A DNA stretch of 64,000 nt from Mycolicibacterium sp. P1-18 (GTDB taxonomy: Bacteria; Actinomycetota; Actinomycetes; Mycobacteriales; Mycobacteriaceae), in assembly GCF_008329535.1 (NCBI RefSeq), contig NZ_NPKR01000005.1, positions 310,001-374,000 on the forward strand, written 5' to 3'. Position 1 is the stretch's first letter. Every line of letters starts with the position of its first letter. Made by a program: the position numbers and the translations under genes. This document shows positions 36,073 to 45,091 of this stretch, piece by piece. The notes under the pieces were generated by a model, which ran no database searches, had not been told where the DNA came from, and saw only the letters and a list, made by a program, of their open reading frames with translations.

Positions 36073-36773
36073 CAGCAGAACAGGGGCCGGTAGCCGCCCG
36101 TGTACTTCAGCGCCTCCGGATCCCGCTTGCCGATCACCTTGGCCGGGACGCCCCCGACGATCTCGCATTCGGCGATGTCCTTGGTGACCACCGCCTGGGC
36201 GGCGACGACCCCGCCGCGTCCGATCAGGGAGGGAAGCACCATGGCGCGGCTGGCGATCCACGCGTAGTCGGAGACCACGGTGGGGATGGGCACCGGGAGG
36301 AAGTCCGGATGGTTGACGTCGTGCCCGCCGCCGATGATCTGAACGTCGCTGGCGATGGTGACGTCGTCGCCGATGTAGAGGCCGGCGCGGGCGTCGAGCA
36401 GGCAGCGCGCGCCGATGGACGTGTTGTCACCGACGGTGAGGAACTCGATGTCCAGGATCGTGGTGCCCAGCATGATGCACGAGTTGCCACCGATGGTGGC
36501 GCCGAACAGCCGGAGGAATCCCTGCCGCACGAAGTGGAAGGGAATGTGGGTGACGACGAGGTTGTAGAGCACCTGGCCGATGCGGTTGCGGAGCTTGCGC
36601 TTGAGGCCCATGCTCTGCATCCGGTAATTGGCCACCCGTCCGTCGGGCTGCAGGTCGTAGGACGGTGGCGGCGGCAACTTCAATCCGGGTGCGGCGCTGA
36701 CCTTTCTGGCTACGTCTTCCGGGTCCGCCTTTGCGGGTTCGGTGTTCACCGGCGTGGCTCCTGCCATGGTCAT
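36072..36773 (-). CDS. Hexapeptide-repeat acyltransferase (WcaF/WbbJ type), copy A1
   Basis: This 233-residue protein has an N-terminal extension of about 60 residues, then a left-handed beta-helix with IGDDVTIASDVQIIGGGHDV and a C-terminal GGVPAKVIGKRDPEALKYTG. The catalytic histidine is probably in GGGHDVNHP. These enzymes O-acetylate sugars from acetyl-CoA. The protein is clearly related to the one at 38211-38897, sharing IPFHFVRQxxLRLFGATIG-like residues, GARCLLDARAG and the C-terminus. Two ATGs two codons apart could start it. Confidence 0.87.
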   Translation of the reverse strand: MTMAGATPVNTEPAKADPEDVARKVSAAPGLKLPPPPSYDLQPDGRVANYRMQSMGLKRKLRNRIGQVLYNLVVTHIPFHFVRQGFLRLFGATIGGNSCIMLGTTILDIEFLTVGDNTSIGARCLLDARAGLYIGDDVTIASDVQIIGGGHDVNHPDFLPVPIPTVVSDYAWIASRAMVLPSLIGRGGVVAAQAVVTKDIAECEIVGGVPAKVIGKRDPEALKYTGGYRPLFC

Positions 36774-36836
36774 GGACGGCGACGCAGTGGCGCCGCCTCG
36801 GCAACTCGGGGTGTCAGGGTACAGCGGTGACAGGGG

Positions 36837-38006
36837 TCACCGGGGCAGCGCGACGAGGCCGTTGACGGCGTCGTGGAGCTTCTCCGAGAACGACGCCTCG
36901 CTGAACTGCTTGACGTGGTCGCGGATCTTGTCCGAGTCGAACTTGGTCATCTCGAAACGGTCGACGGCCTCGGCGATGTCGCCGGGAGTCGGCTCGTCGA
37001 AGTACATGCCGCTGACGCCCTCGTTGATGGTGTCGAGGAAGCCGCCGTAGCGCAGCGCGATGGCCGGCCGACCCCAGATTCCGGCTTCCAGCGGCGTCAG
37101 GCCGTAGTCCTCGTAGCTGGCCGCCAGGATGGCTCGGCAGTTGCGGTAGAGCCACGCCAACTCGCCGTCGGAGATGTCGGACACCATCGTCACGTTGGAC
37201 GTCTTCATGGCGCGCAGACGGTCGGCCTGCGGGCCGCGGCCGACGACGACCAGTCGCCGATTGGTGCCGGCGAACGCGCTGACGATCGCGTCCACGTTCT
37301 TGTACGGGAGCAGTCGCGAGACGACGAGGTAGAACGCCCCGTCGACGCTGCCGACGTTGGCCGCGTCGGCTCCTAGCCAGTCGACGACGCCGGGGATCGC
37401 CTGCACGGTGTCGGCTTGAGCCATGGTGACCGGGGGGAAGACGACCTCGGCCTCGACGCCGTAGGCGGTGTGGATGCGCTCGCGGATCACCGCGGAGTTG
37501 GCCAGGTAGCGGTCACTCGACGCGGCGGCGCGCCGATCCCACTTCGTGAGGTAGGTACCCATGGCCCGAAGACCCAGCTTCGCCACCACGTTGCCGTGGT
37601 CGCCCAGGTAGCTGTCGCCCTGATACAGCCAGCGGGCCGGCGAATGGCAGTAGACGAGCTTGCGGCCCGTGGTGTGGAATCCGTGCGCCCAGCCGCTGCT
37701 GCTCGCCAGGACGACGTCGGCGTCGATGTGCACGCGGTCGGCGATGAACGGGAAGAGCGGCAGCGCGGCGCGGTGATGCTTGCGGATTGCCGCGACCCGG
37801 TTGACGGGCGGAACCCGGATGTCGAGATCCCGGAATTCGGGGAAGGTCGTGTCGGGGTCGTAGAGCATGGTGTAGATCGGAGCGTCCGGAAACGCCCTGC
37901 TCATGGCCAGGACGGTCTTCTCAGCCCCCCCGAGCTGAGTCAGGTAGTCATGCGCGATGGCCACTCGAGGGCGAGTCGACGCGTGCGCTAAGAGGTCTCG
38001 GGGCAC
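36837..38006 (-). CDS. Glycosyltransferase, GT4 (mannosyltransferase-like)
   Basis: This 389-residue protein begins with ARPRV-like IAHDYLTQLGGAEKTVLAM, has YCHSPARWLYQGD in the acceptor domain and SRLLPYKNVDAIV and YEDYGLTPLEAG (the E-x7-E motif) in the donor domain. This set is typical of GT4 mannosyl/rhamnosyl transferases acting on lipid-linked oligosaccharides. It starts with GTG at 38006 after GAGGA. Sixty-three bases separate it from the acyltransferase gene downstream. Confidence 0.88.
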   Translation of the reverse strand: MPRDLLAHASTRPRVAIAHDYLTQLGGAEKTVLAMSRAFPDAPIYTMLYDPDTTFPEFRDLDIRVPPVNRVAAIRKHHRAALPLFPFIADRVHIDADVVLASSSGWAHGFHTTGRKLVYCHSPARWLYQGDSYLGDHGNVVAKLGLRAMGTYLTKWDRRAAASSDRYLANSAVIRERIHTAYGVEAEVVFPPVTMAQADTVQAIPGVVDWLGADAANVGSVDGAFYLVVSRLLPYKNVDAIVSAFAGTNRRLVVVGRGPQADRLRAMKTSNVTMVSDISDGELAWLYRNCRAILAASYEDYGLTPLEAGIWGRPAIALRYGGFLDTINEGVSGMYFDEPTPGDIAEAVDRFEMTKFDSDKIRDHVKQFSEASFSEKLHDAVNGLVALPR

Positions 38007-38210
38007 CGTCAGTAATCCTCACGATGTTTGGCACTTGAACATGCGTGCTGGGCAGGACAGGGGGTGTGGGCGTCCCCGCAGTAGGGGTACACCGACGACA
38101 ACTGTACACCGATGGGCGCGATTGCACCGGTTGCCAGAAAAACGTCCGCAACTCGAGACCCGATCGTCAGCAAAATGTTCGAAACGTGTCCCCTGCTGTT
38201 GCTTTAGGCG

Positions 38211-38897
38211 TCAGAACAGCGGCACTTTGAACTTTCCGCTGTACTGCAGGGCGTCCGGATTTCGTTTGCCGATCACCTTGGCGGGAACGCCGCCGGCGAT
38301 ACCGAGCGGGGGCACCTCCTTGGAGACCACCGCGTGCGCTGCGATCACTGCACCACGGCCGATGAGGCACGGCAGGATCATGGCCCGACTCGCGATCCAC
38401 ACGTGGTCGCCGATGACGATGGGGTCGGGCGGGTTTGGCGACGGCGGGAAGTTCGGATGGTTGATGTCGTGGCCGCCCGCGATGATGTGGGTGTCGCTGG
38501 CGATGATCACGTCGTCGCCGATGGCTATCCCCGCCCTGGCGTCCAGCAAGCATCTGAAGCCGATCGAGACCCGGTCACCGATGACGATGTAGGGAATCGA
38601 CCAGACGTTCGTGCCGCGGTTGATTGCCGTGTCCTTGCCGATCGACGCACCGAACAGGCGCAGGTAGGCCTGTCGGACGAAGTGGAGCGGGACATAGGTG
38701 ACGAAGTTGTTGAAGAACCAGGCCGAATACAGGTTCCGAATCCTCGACGCCACGGTTTCCCCGGCGATCCGGAAGTTGACGATGTTTCCGTCGTCGTCGG
38801 TGATCCACTCCATCCGACCTGGCGACCGGACCTTGGGATTCACGGCACGCTTCTGGGCGAGCACCTCTGGATCCGACTGCTGCGGTTCGATGAACAT
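38211..38897 (-). CDS. Hexapeptide-repeat acyltransferase, copy A2
   Basis: This 228-residue paralogue of the 36072 gene has the same order: an extension, VPLHFVRQAYLRLFGASIG, a beta-helix with IGDDVIIASDTHIIAGGHDI (catalytic His region) and GGVPAKVIGKRNPDALQYSG. The ATG follows AGGAG. The two probably acetylate different sugars or positions. The 204-base gap to the GT gene downstream shows no further gene. Confidence 0.87.
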   Translation of the reverse strand: MFIEPQQSDPEVLAQKRAVNPKVRSPGRMEWITDDDGNIVNFRIAGETVASRIRNLYSAWFFNNFVTYVPLHFVRQAYLRLFGASIGKDTAINRGTNVWSIPYIVIGDRVSIGFRCLLDARAGIAIGDDVIIASDTHIIAGGHDINHPNFPPSPNPPDPIVIGDHVWIASRAMILPCLIGRGAVIAAHAVVSKEVPPLGIAGGVPAKVIGKRNPDALQYSGKFKVPLF

Positions 38898-38984
38898 GGG
38901 CGTTTGCTCCTGTCTGTCATTCGTGGCCCACGGTAACGTTCGGCCACCTGCGTGGCGACGCGACTCGTCGTCGGCCGCCGTGCG

Positions 38985-39734
38985 CTACGCGTCGCGCTGG
39001 GGCTCGGCATCGGATCGGGTGAAGAGGAAGTCGGCCTGCACCGCCCGCCCACCGTCGTCGTAAGCCGCGTTGAACACTCCCGCCATCGTGAAGTCGTGGT
39101 CGGCGAGCCACCGGACCACGTCTCCAGCCAGGCCCTGACCCTCGTACAGTTCGACGAAGGAGCATTCGCAGTAGATCAGGGTGAATTCGCTCAGCAGTGG
39201 CTCACATCCGCGCAGGACTTCGAGTTCGTAACCCTGTACGTCGATCTTCAAGAGAGCCGGTTCGACCATCGACCCGGGATTGACGAAGGCTGCGAGCGGC
39301 GCCACGCGCACGTCGACCGTGCCGATCTCGTCCGTTCCAGGGAAGACCGTGTCCTGCAGCCGGGTGATCGCGAGAAGTGACGACGAGTCGTCGCTTCTGG
39401 AGAGGTGCATGCTGGCGACGTCTTCGCGAGGGCCGATGGCAAATTCATGGAGAGTCGTCAGTGGGTCACGGGAGAAGACCCGGCGGAAGGTCGACGCCGG
39501 ACGGTCGAGCGGCTCGAATGACATCACCTGCGCAGCAGGCCATCTGCGGCGTGCGGCAAGCGCGAACTGCCCGCGATTGGCACCGACGTCGACCACGGTG
39601 GAGCATTCCAGCGACCTCAACACCGACCCGTGCTCCACCCCTGCCGGGACGCCGAGCACCAACGCGCGCCACCACGCCCGGTCACGCGAAGCGAGAATGA
39701 GGAATAGCTTCTTCAGCCGGCGCACGGAGCCCAT
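38985..39734 (-). CDS. FkbM-family SAM-dependent methyltransferase
   Basis: This 249-residue protein has VVDVGANRGQFALAARRRWP as SAM-binding motif I, VMSFEPLDRP as motif II, and LLKIDVQGYELEVLRGCEPLL, which is diagnostic for FkbM. The family O-methylates sugars and glycolipids. It lies between an acyltransferase and the second Wzz/kinase-like gene, so methylation of the local polysaccharide is likely. The start is not fixed by a ribosome site. Confidence 0.87.
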   Translation of the reverse strand: MGSVRRLKKLFLILASRDRAWWRALVLGVPAGVEHGSVLRSLECSTVVDVGANRGQFALAARRRWPAAQVMSFEPLDRPASTFRRVFSRDPLTTLHEFAIGPREDVASMHLSRSDDSSSLLAITRLQDTVFPGTDEIGTVDVRVAPLAAFVNPGSMVEPALLKIDVQGYELEVLRGCEPLLSEFTLIYCECSFVELYEGQGLAGDVVRWLADHDFTMAGVFNAAYDDGGRAVQADFLFTRSDAEPQRDA

Positions 39735-39817
39735 TCGGCGCCGAATCGCAGCGACGGCATCTCAGCGGCGTCGCCGTCTCGACCCAGCTCGCGCCCACTT
39801 GTCACGCGCATGACGCT

Positions 39818-41149
39818 CTACGGAACCTTCTGCATGGCGGGTGCGACTGCCGCACTCTCGGTGAGGAGTTCGAGCTGCGACGAGATGAACACGGCACCCA
39901 CCACGCGCGCCTCCACGTTGTCCAGTCGCCGCTTGCACTCGACCAAGTCGGCCATCGTCGACCCGGATCGTCGACTGACCATCAGCACTCCGTCGACCAA
40001 AGCCGCAATCGCATCGGTGCCGGAGTTCTCCAGCATGGCTTCGGAATCGACCAGCACATAGTCGAATTGGCGCGACAGCTCTTCTAGCGTTCTGGCGAAC
40101 GCCGCGGATGCGAAGTAGTCGGCGGGGTGGCCCGTGACCCTGCTTCCCGCCCCGAGACCCGACAGGGTCTTGACGCCGCTTACGCCGCGTTGCAGTGCGT
40201 TGCCCAACGACGCCCCCCGCAGCACGTCCGCAAGACCAGGTGCATCGTCGAGGCCTAGCCGCTTCGACGCGTCGGGCCGATAGAAGTTGGCGTCCACGAT
40301 GACGACCGAGTGCGCAGCCTGAGCGATCGCCCGGCCGAGGCCCAGGGTCGTCGTCGTCGTGCCCTCCTGTGCGCGGCCGCTCGTCAACAACAACGTTCGC
40401 GCCGGTGGAGTCAACACCGCCAATCGGGTACGCACTGCCCGGAAGGCCTCTGCCGCTTGATCTTTCTGGTCGACGACCGCCAGTGCGGGCGTACCTAGTG
40501 CAGCTTCGGCATCGTTCTCGTCGCGCACCCTCTTGTTCAGGAATTCGCGCAACATCGCCAACAAGACACCGACCACGAGTCCGGCGACGACCGCGACGGC
40601 GACGTTCATCAGCGTCCTGGGTTCTGCCGGTCCGGCGTTCACGGTCGCCGTCGTCACCTGGTGCACCTTCACGAGCGGCTCGGTGCTGGCGCCGGGAACC
40701 TCCAGCGCGGAGACCGTCGTCTCCATCGATTTGGCGAGTGCGTCCGCAAACTTCTGTGCCACAGCGGGATCGCTGTCACTCGCCGACAGCGTGATGAGAA
40801 CGATCTGGGGGTTGACGTCCACGGCAACGCGCTGCCGCGCCTGCTCGAGCGTCAGATCGAGACCGGCTGCCTGAGCGGCGGGCATGAGGACGGCCTGCGT
40901 GTAGAGGAGTTGCGCATAGGAACCGACACGCTCGCGGGACGCCGACAACGAGTCGTACGCCGAAGGAACGATGGTGCCGCCGGACGTCAGATACAGAGTC
41001 GTGGAGGCGGAGTACATCGGCTTCTCGAGGATGGAGTATCCGAGGGCTCCTAGCCCGAACACGATGGCCACTGCGGCGATCGTCGCCCAGCCCTTCGCCA
41101 ATACCGTGGAAATGCCGCGTGGCGCCGGACGTCTCTGTTTGGTGACCAT
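39818..41149 (-). CDS. Wzz / degenerate BY-kinase-like protein, copy 2
   Basis: This 443-residue protein has two transmembrane helices (about 20-40 and 181-200) around a Wzz domain, then a P-loop-fold domain. The P-loop reads SGRAQEGTTTTTLG with Thr264 in the lysine position, Walker A' is VVIVDANFYRPDASKR and the B motif VDTPP is changed to VDSEA. No tyrosine cluster closes the protein. ATP hydrolysis and kinase activity are doubtful; it may act as a structural co-polymerase. The ATG at 41149 follows GGGGGAG; the frame upstream of it is unlike protein. Confidence 0.86.
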   Translation of the reverse strand: MVTKQRRPAPRGISTVLAKGWATIAAVAIVFGLGALGYSILEKPMYSASTTLYLTSGGTIVPSAYDSLSASRERVGSYAQLLYTQAVLMPAAQAAGLDLTLEQARQRVAVDVNPQIVLITLSASDSDPAVAQKFADALAKSMETTVSALEVPGASTEPLVKVHQVTTATVNAGPAEPRTLMNVAVAVVAGLVVGVLLAMLREFLNKRVRDENDAEAALGTPALAVVDQKDQAAEAFRAVRTRLAVLTPPARTLLLTSGRAQEGTTTTTLGLGRAIAQAAHSVVIVDANFYRPDASKRLGLDDAPGLADVLRGASLGNALQRGVSGVKTLSGLGAGSRVTGHPADYFASAAFARTLEELSRQFDYVLVDSEAMLENSGTDAIAALVDGVLMVSRRSGSTMADLVECKRRLDNVEARVVGAVFISSQLELLTESAAVAPAMQKVP

Positions 41150-41296
41150 GCCCGATTCGCTCCCCCGTCGATGCCGACGACCGAAATCGTGCGACAATGT
41201 GCAATTACAGCAAACACGGTCGGCCGCCAAGGCATTCATTGCAACGCGCGGCAGAGACGGCGCCAAAACCCTTCACATCGATAATCTGGCGACGCC

Positions 41297-41324
41297 CTGA
41301 CTTAGCGTGACCACACGGTATGGT
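41297..41324 (+). promoter_or_regulatory. Possible sigma-A type promoter for the SGNH gene
   Basis: CTGACT at 41297 and TATGGT at 41319 are 16 bases apart and resemble the -35 and -10 boxes. They lie about 50 bases before the SGNH start, which has its own AGGGGG ribosome site. This is pattern reading only. Confidence 0.35.
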
Positions 41325-41370
41325 AGTCGCTACGTACCTCGTTTAGGCGTGATTTCTAGGGGGAAATTCG

Positions 41371-42195
41371 ATGGCTGGCACCTCGCACGGCCACAGGTCA
41401 TCCAAGGCGCGGCCCCCAAAATCAGCCGTCGACCGCCGACGCCGCGGACGAGCGAGGCTGGTGTTGCCCATCCTCGTCATCGGCGCCATCGCCTTGGTTT
41501 GCGGGTCGGCCTGGGCGTCGGTGCGATTTCGCACCGACGCCCCTCCCCCCGCGCCGCTCGCCCTCGGGCCCGACGAACGGTCGCCGGCCTTGAGGAGTCC
41601 AGGGGCTGGGCCGGCCCAAACCTTCGCGGTCGTGGGAGACGATTACGCCCGCGGCGTGGGCGCAGGTTGGGCACAGGGGTGGGTGCTGAGGTTGAGCGAC
41701 GAGCTGTGCTGGGACCTCACCAAGGCGTCCGTTCAACCGGGAAGCGGGTACATCGCGGCACTGCAGCCAGGGGCTAAGCCCTTTCCGGAGCGACTCGACG
41801 AACTCGGCACCGGTCGACCCGGCGTCATCTTGGTGCAGGGCGGAGCCAACGACTACCTCGCGCCGTCGGAGGTCGTCACCGCTGCCGCGGACACCACGTT
41901 CAAGGCGTTGAAGGAGCAACATCCCGACGCCAGGATCGTGGCAATCGGTCCAGTCATCGTTCCCCACCGGGCAGAGGCGCCGGAGTTGATACGGGTCTCC
42001 GGCGCACTGGCGGCCGCCGCCGCCGCGAACGACGTGCTCTACGTCGATCCCGTCGCAGAGCAGTGGCTCGCCGACGACAGCATGTTTGCGGGCGTGGTGC
42101 CCAACGCGGATGGATACACCGAATACACCCGCAGGCTGGCCGCCGATCTTTCCCAGGGAGGGCTTACGTCGAGTTGCGCGCCGCCAGCCGCGTGA
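41371..42195 (+). CDS. SGNH-hydrolase-fold exported protein with altered active site
   Basis: This 274-residue protein has a basic N-terminus and one membrane segment (about 30-50), then an SGNH domain. Block III GGAND (157-161) is present. In block I the nucleophile serine is replaced: VVGDDYARG has Asp91 where GDS would be. In block V the histidine before Pro is Val243 (VVPNADGY). Both key residues are thus missing, so hydrolysis by the usual route is unlikely; it may bind glycan. It is the plus-strand partner of a divergent pair with the second Wzz/kinase-like gene. Confidence 0.8.
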   Translation: MAGTSHGHRSSKARPPKSAVDRRRRGRARLVLPILVIGAIALVCGSAWASVRFRTDAPPPAPLALGPDERSPALRSPGAGPAQTFAVVGDDYARGVGAGWAQGWVLRLSDELCWDLTKASVQPGSGYIAALQPGAKPFPERLDELGTGRPGVILVQGGANDYLAPSEVVTAAADTTFKALKEQHPDARIVAIGPVIVPHRAEAPELIRVSGALAAAAAANDVLYVDPVAEQWLADDSMFAGVVPNADGYTEYTRRLAADLSQGGLTSSCAPPAA

Positions 42196-42432
42196 CGGAA
42201 ATCGATTCGAACCCGGACCAGAACCGACGACCCGATGCCAGCACCCTTTTCTCGAGGCGCGTTCCGACGAAAAGACGGACGCGACCTTCCGAGGGCCGCC
42301 GCCATCGGCATACCTCGACCATTATTTCGACAATGCCTCTTCGACGATTGGTGACGTGTATCGTCCCAGCAAACGTTAATCGGTCGGGTATCCATAGTCG
42401 GCGCGGGTAGGTCGTCACAGGGGGTGGCACTC

Positions 42433-42885
42433 GTGAAGAAATTGATTACGGGAATGGTCGGCATGATCGGCGCGGCGTGCGTCGCCACGACTTTCGGTAC
42501 CGGAACGGCGGGCGCCGACGCGCTGGCGGGCATGACGTATGCCGCCGCCTCGAAGGCTCTCGACGGAAGCGGACTGACCCCGGTGGTCGCGACCCGCGTC
42601 GGCGGTTTCCTCGCCGACGACGACTGCATCGTGACGAGATCCCAGCTTCGTGCCGTCAAGGGAAAGCCGACGGCCATCCTGCTGTTCTTGAACTGCAACG
42701 CCACGGTGGCGACGAACGGCAGCCCGGGTAATTCGGCGGCAAGTCCCGAGGGCAAGGCCGAGAAGACCGCTCAAGCGGTCGCCGACTCCATCAACGCCAA
42801 TCCTGAAGCGTGCGCAGCGTCCGAGAAGGCGGCCGCGGACTGCAAGGCCTTCTGCGACGCGCATGCCGGGATGTGCACCGCCTAG
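42433..42885 (+). CDS. Small exported cysteine-containing protein, unknown function
   Basis: This 150-residue protein has a clear signal peptide (MKKLITGMVGMIGAAC, cleavage near AGADAL). The mature part has YAAASKALDGSGLTPVVATRVGG, a PASTA-like stretch, and three more cysteines toward the C-terminus (ACAAS, DCKAFCDAHAGMC). Similar small exported proteins are common in mycobacteria. The GTG at 42433 is used because AGGGGG lies eight bases before; a GTG nine bases upstream is the alternative. No role can be assigned. Confidence 0.78.
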   Translation: MKKLITGMVGMIGAACVATTFGTGTAGADALAGMTYAAASKALDGSGLTPVVATRVGGFLADDDCIVTRSQLRAVKGKPTAILLFLNCNATVATNGSPGNSAASPEGKAEKTAQAVADSINANPEACAASEKAAADCKAFCDAHAGMCTA

Positions 42886-42904
42886 GTCGTTGACCGCCGG
42901 CCCG

Positions 42905-44056
42905 TCACACTCCCGACGCCGGGCTGCGGTTCGCCCTCCGTCGCTTGGCCCAACGCTGGATCGCGCGGCGCCCAGGCTCCTCGACGACCTTGTAACACGC
43001 CACTGCGCTGACGAAGCATGCGAGGTAGTAGACCGCCATCAGCGACATTCTGACCACCAGCGTGGAGTCGGCAAAGTCCTGCCACTTCAGCAACTTTCGC
43101 ACCATCTCGAAGACGATGAAGTGCGTCATGTACAGCGAGTACGAGATCTTGCCCCCGAAGATCATCGGCCGGGTCGAGAGGATCCATCCGATCGGCCCCC
43201 GCGCACCTGCGCATGCGATGACGAATACGGCGATCAACGGAGTCAACACCAGCGGAAGCGCCTCCCACCGGGGAAGCGCGGCGAGACCGACGACAGTAAG
43301 CGCGAACGCGCTGCCCGCCAACAGGTCCCACTTCACTCCTTGCGGCTCACCGGCTGAGTTCCACGCCTTCCACAGCATCGCACCGGCGACGAACTCGGTC
43401 GCAATTCGCAACAGCGCCATCCCCGGTGCCGTGGTCTCGGTCGTGACCAGGCGTGCCGCCATCATTGCGGCCGTGCCGATCAGCAACCACGCGAGCGCAG
43501 CCGTCACGGCGATGCGCGGAGTGGTGAGTCGAGCCAACAGCCAGGCCGTCAGGGGGAACGTCAGGTACGCGAGTGCCTCCGCCGAGATCGACCAGGCCGG
43601 CGCGTCCCAGGCAGGCACCCCCGGCGCGGCCTGGAGCATCAGCAGGTTGCCGAGGAAGGACAGCGGAGTGTATCGATCCGCGCTGTTGAGCGTGACGTTC
43701 GCGACCGCCGCCGCGGCAACGAGAACGCCTGTCGCCAAGAGGGTAACGAGGTGCACGGGATAGAGCCGTGCGAATCGGTTGACGAGAAAGTCCCGGTATC
43801 GGGCGCCTCCGCTACGCAATCTGTCCGCGTAGTTGTAGCTGATGATGAAACCACTCAAGACGAAGAACACCTCTACGCCGAGGTACCCGTTGTCGATCCA
43901 CCAGTCGATGTGACGGGTTGCGGGGAACAGTCCGTAGAGCTGGTCCCCGAAGTGGGCGATCACGACCCAGCCAGCGGCGATGGCCCGTATTCCCGTGAGC
44001 GCGTGGATCGTTGCAGGAGGCGCAGCTCGCAACTCAGTGGCCGCGACCTCGCTCAT
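42905..44056 (-). CDS. Membrane acyltransferase of the OafA (Acyl_transf_3) family
   Basis: This 383-residue protein has about ten transmembrane helices. It starts with LTGIRAIAAGWVVIAHFG and VFFVLSGFIISYNYADRL, motifs typical of the family with the histidine in IAHFG. OafA enzymes acetylate sugars on exported polysaccharides or lipids. It converges on the small exported protein gene and diverges from a hexapeptide acyltransferase gene. The 274 bases upstream of its start hold no further gene. Confidence 0.9.
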   Translation of the reverse strand: MSEVAATELRAAPPATIHALTGIRAIAAGWVVIAHFGDQLYGLFPATRHIDWWIDNGYLGVEVFFVLSGFIISYNYADRLRSGGARYRDFLVNRFARLYPVHLVTLLATGVLVAAAAVANVTLNSADRYTPLSFLGNLLMLQAAPGVPAWDAPAWSISAEALAYLTFPLTAWLLARLTTPRIAVTAALAWLLIGTAAMMAARLVTTETTAPGMALLRIATEFVAGAMLWKAWNSAGEPQGVKWDLLAGSAFALTVVGLAALPRWEALPLVLTPLIAVFVIACAGARGPIGWILSTRPMIFGGKISYSLYMTHFIVFEMVRKLLKWQDFADSTLVVRMSLMAVYYLACFVSAVACYKVVEEPGRRAIQRWAKRRRANRSPASGV

Positions 44057-44330
44057 CGGTTCGACCTCGGAGCGACCGAATGTGCGTTTGGGGCGATGTC
44101 GCCGACCATCAAGGCAGCCGGCTTCGTTGACGGGCGTTCACCGTCGAACGCCCAAGCTGGTGTCCGCCAGATGAATTCACCGAACAACGGTAACCGGACG
44201 GGGTAGATTTTGGTCGAAGACTGAAATCAAATGCCTGACCAAGTCGGCCCGCGGGCGATCGTTCATCCCATTCGTCCCGTTGGCCACGAGGGGCTGATGC
44301 TTCGACGGCTGACGACAGAGAGGAGCGCAC

Positions 44331-44987
44331 GTGTCTGCACGATCGATCCTCGTCGCGGTCGCCGCGGCCATGCCCGCCGGTCGAGTCAAGAACGGGGTGC
44401 TCCGCCGGTTGGGCTGGTTCATCGGGCGTGGAGTTCGTCTCGGCCCTTGTCTCGTGCTCTCGGTAGACGAGGTCCGCCTTGGCGACGGCGCCTTCGTCGG
44501 ACCGTTCAACGTCATGCGGGAACTGGCGTCGCTGACCCTCGACGAGCACGCCCGAATTGGCCAGTGGAATTGGATCACTGCCTCCCGTCCCATGCGGGAG
44601 GCCGGCGGCGCCGGACGGCTTCACCTGGGAGCTCATTCTTCGATCACCGCGCGCCATTACGTCGACTGCACCGGAGGCATCCGGATTGGTACGCACACGA
44701 CCGTCGCGGGAATCAGGTCGACCCTCTTCACACACGGCATTTCGTGGAAGAGCAGCACCCAGACCTCGAATGCCATCGACGTCGGAAGTTATTGCTTGAT
44801 TTCCTCGAACGTCACGGTTGCCCCGGGATCGGTGATCGGTGACCGAATCGTCGTCGGCATGGGTGCAACGGTCGCCGGGCAACTATCCGAACCGGGGCTG
44901 TACATGCAACCTCGTGCGACGCTCGTCAAGACCGATCTCGCCGGAAGCTACTTCGACCGCGAGCGAGGTTTCGTCGAAGCGGACTAG
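44331..44987 (+). CDS. Hexapeptide-repeat acyltransferase, copy B1
   Basis: This 218-residue protein is a left-handed beta-helix type with VRLGPCLVLSVDEVRLGDGA, IGQWNWITASRP, GGIRIGTHTTVAGIRSTLFTHG and IGDRIVVGMGATVAG. His in TLFTHG may be catalytic. It starts with GTG at 44331 after AGAGAGGAG. It resembles the gene at 45959-46759 (shared IGxWNWI, ending with YFDR) more than copies A1 and A2. The next gene downstream is GH16 on the same strand. Confidence 0.85.
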   Translation: MSARSILVAVAAAMPAGRVKNGVLRRLGWFIGRGVRLGPCLVLSVDEVRLGDGAFVGPFNVMRELASLTLDEHARIGQWNWITASRPMREAGGAGRLHLGAHSSITARHYVDCTGGIRIGTHTTVAGIRSTLFTHGISWKSSTQTSNAIDVGSYCLISSNVTVAPGSVIGDRIVVGMGATVAGQLSEPGLYMQPRATLVKTDLAGSYFDRERGFVEAD

Positions 44988-45091
44988 TTCTCGAGGACAC
45001 GACAACCTTGCGCGACACGGTGGACGTGGATAATCTCCAAAGCCACCCGTCAACGGCCTTTCGCGGCCCACGAGAAAGGTGGCAATGGCCG

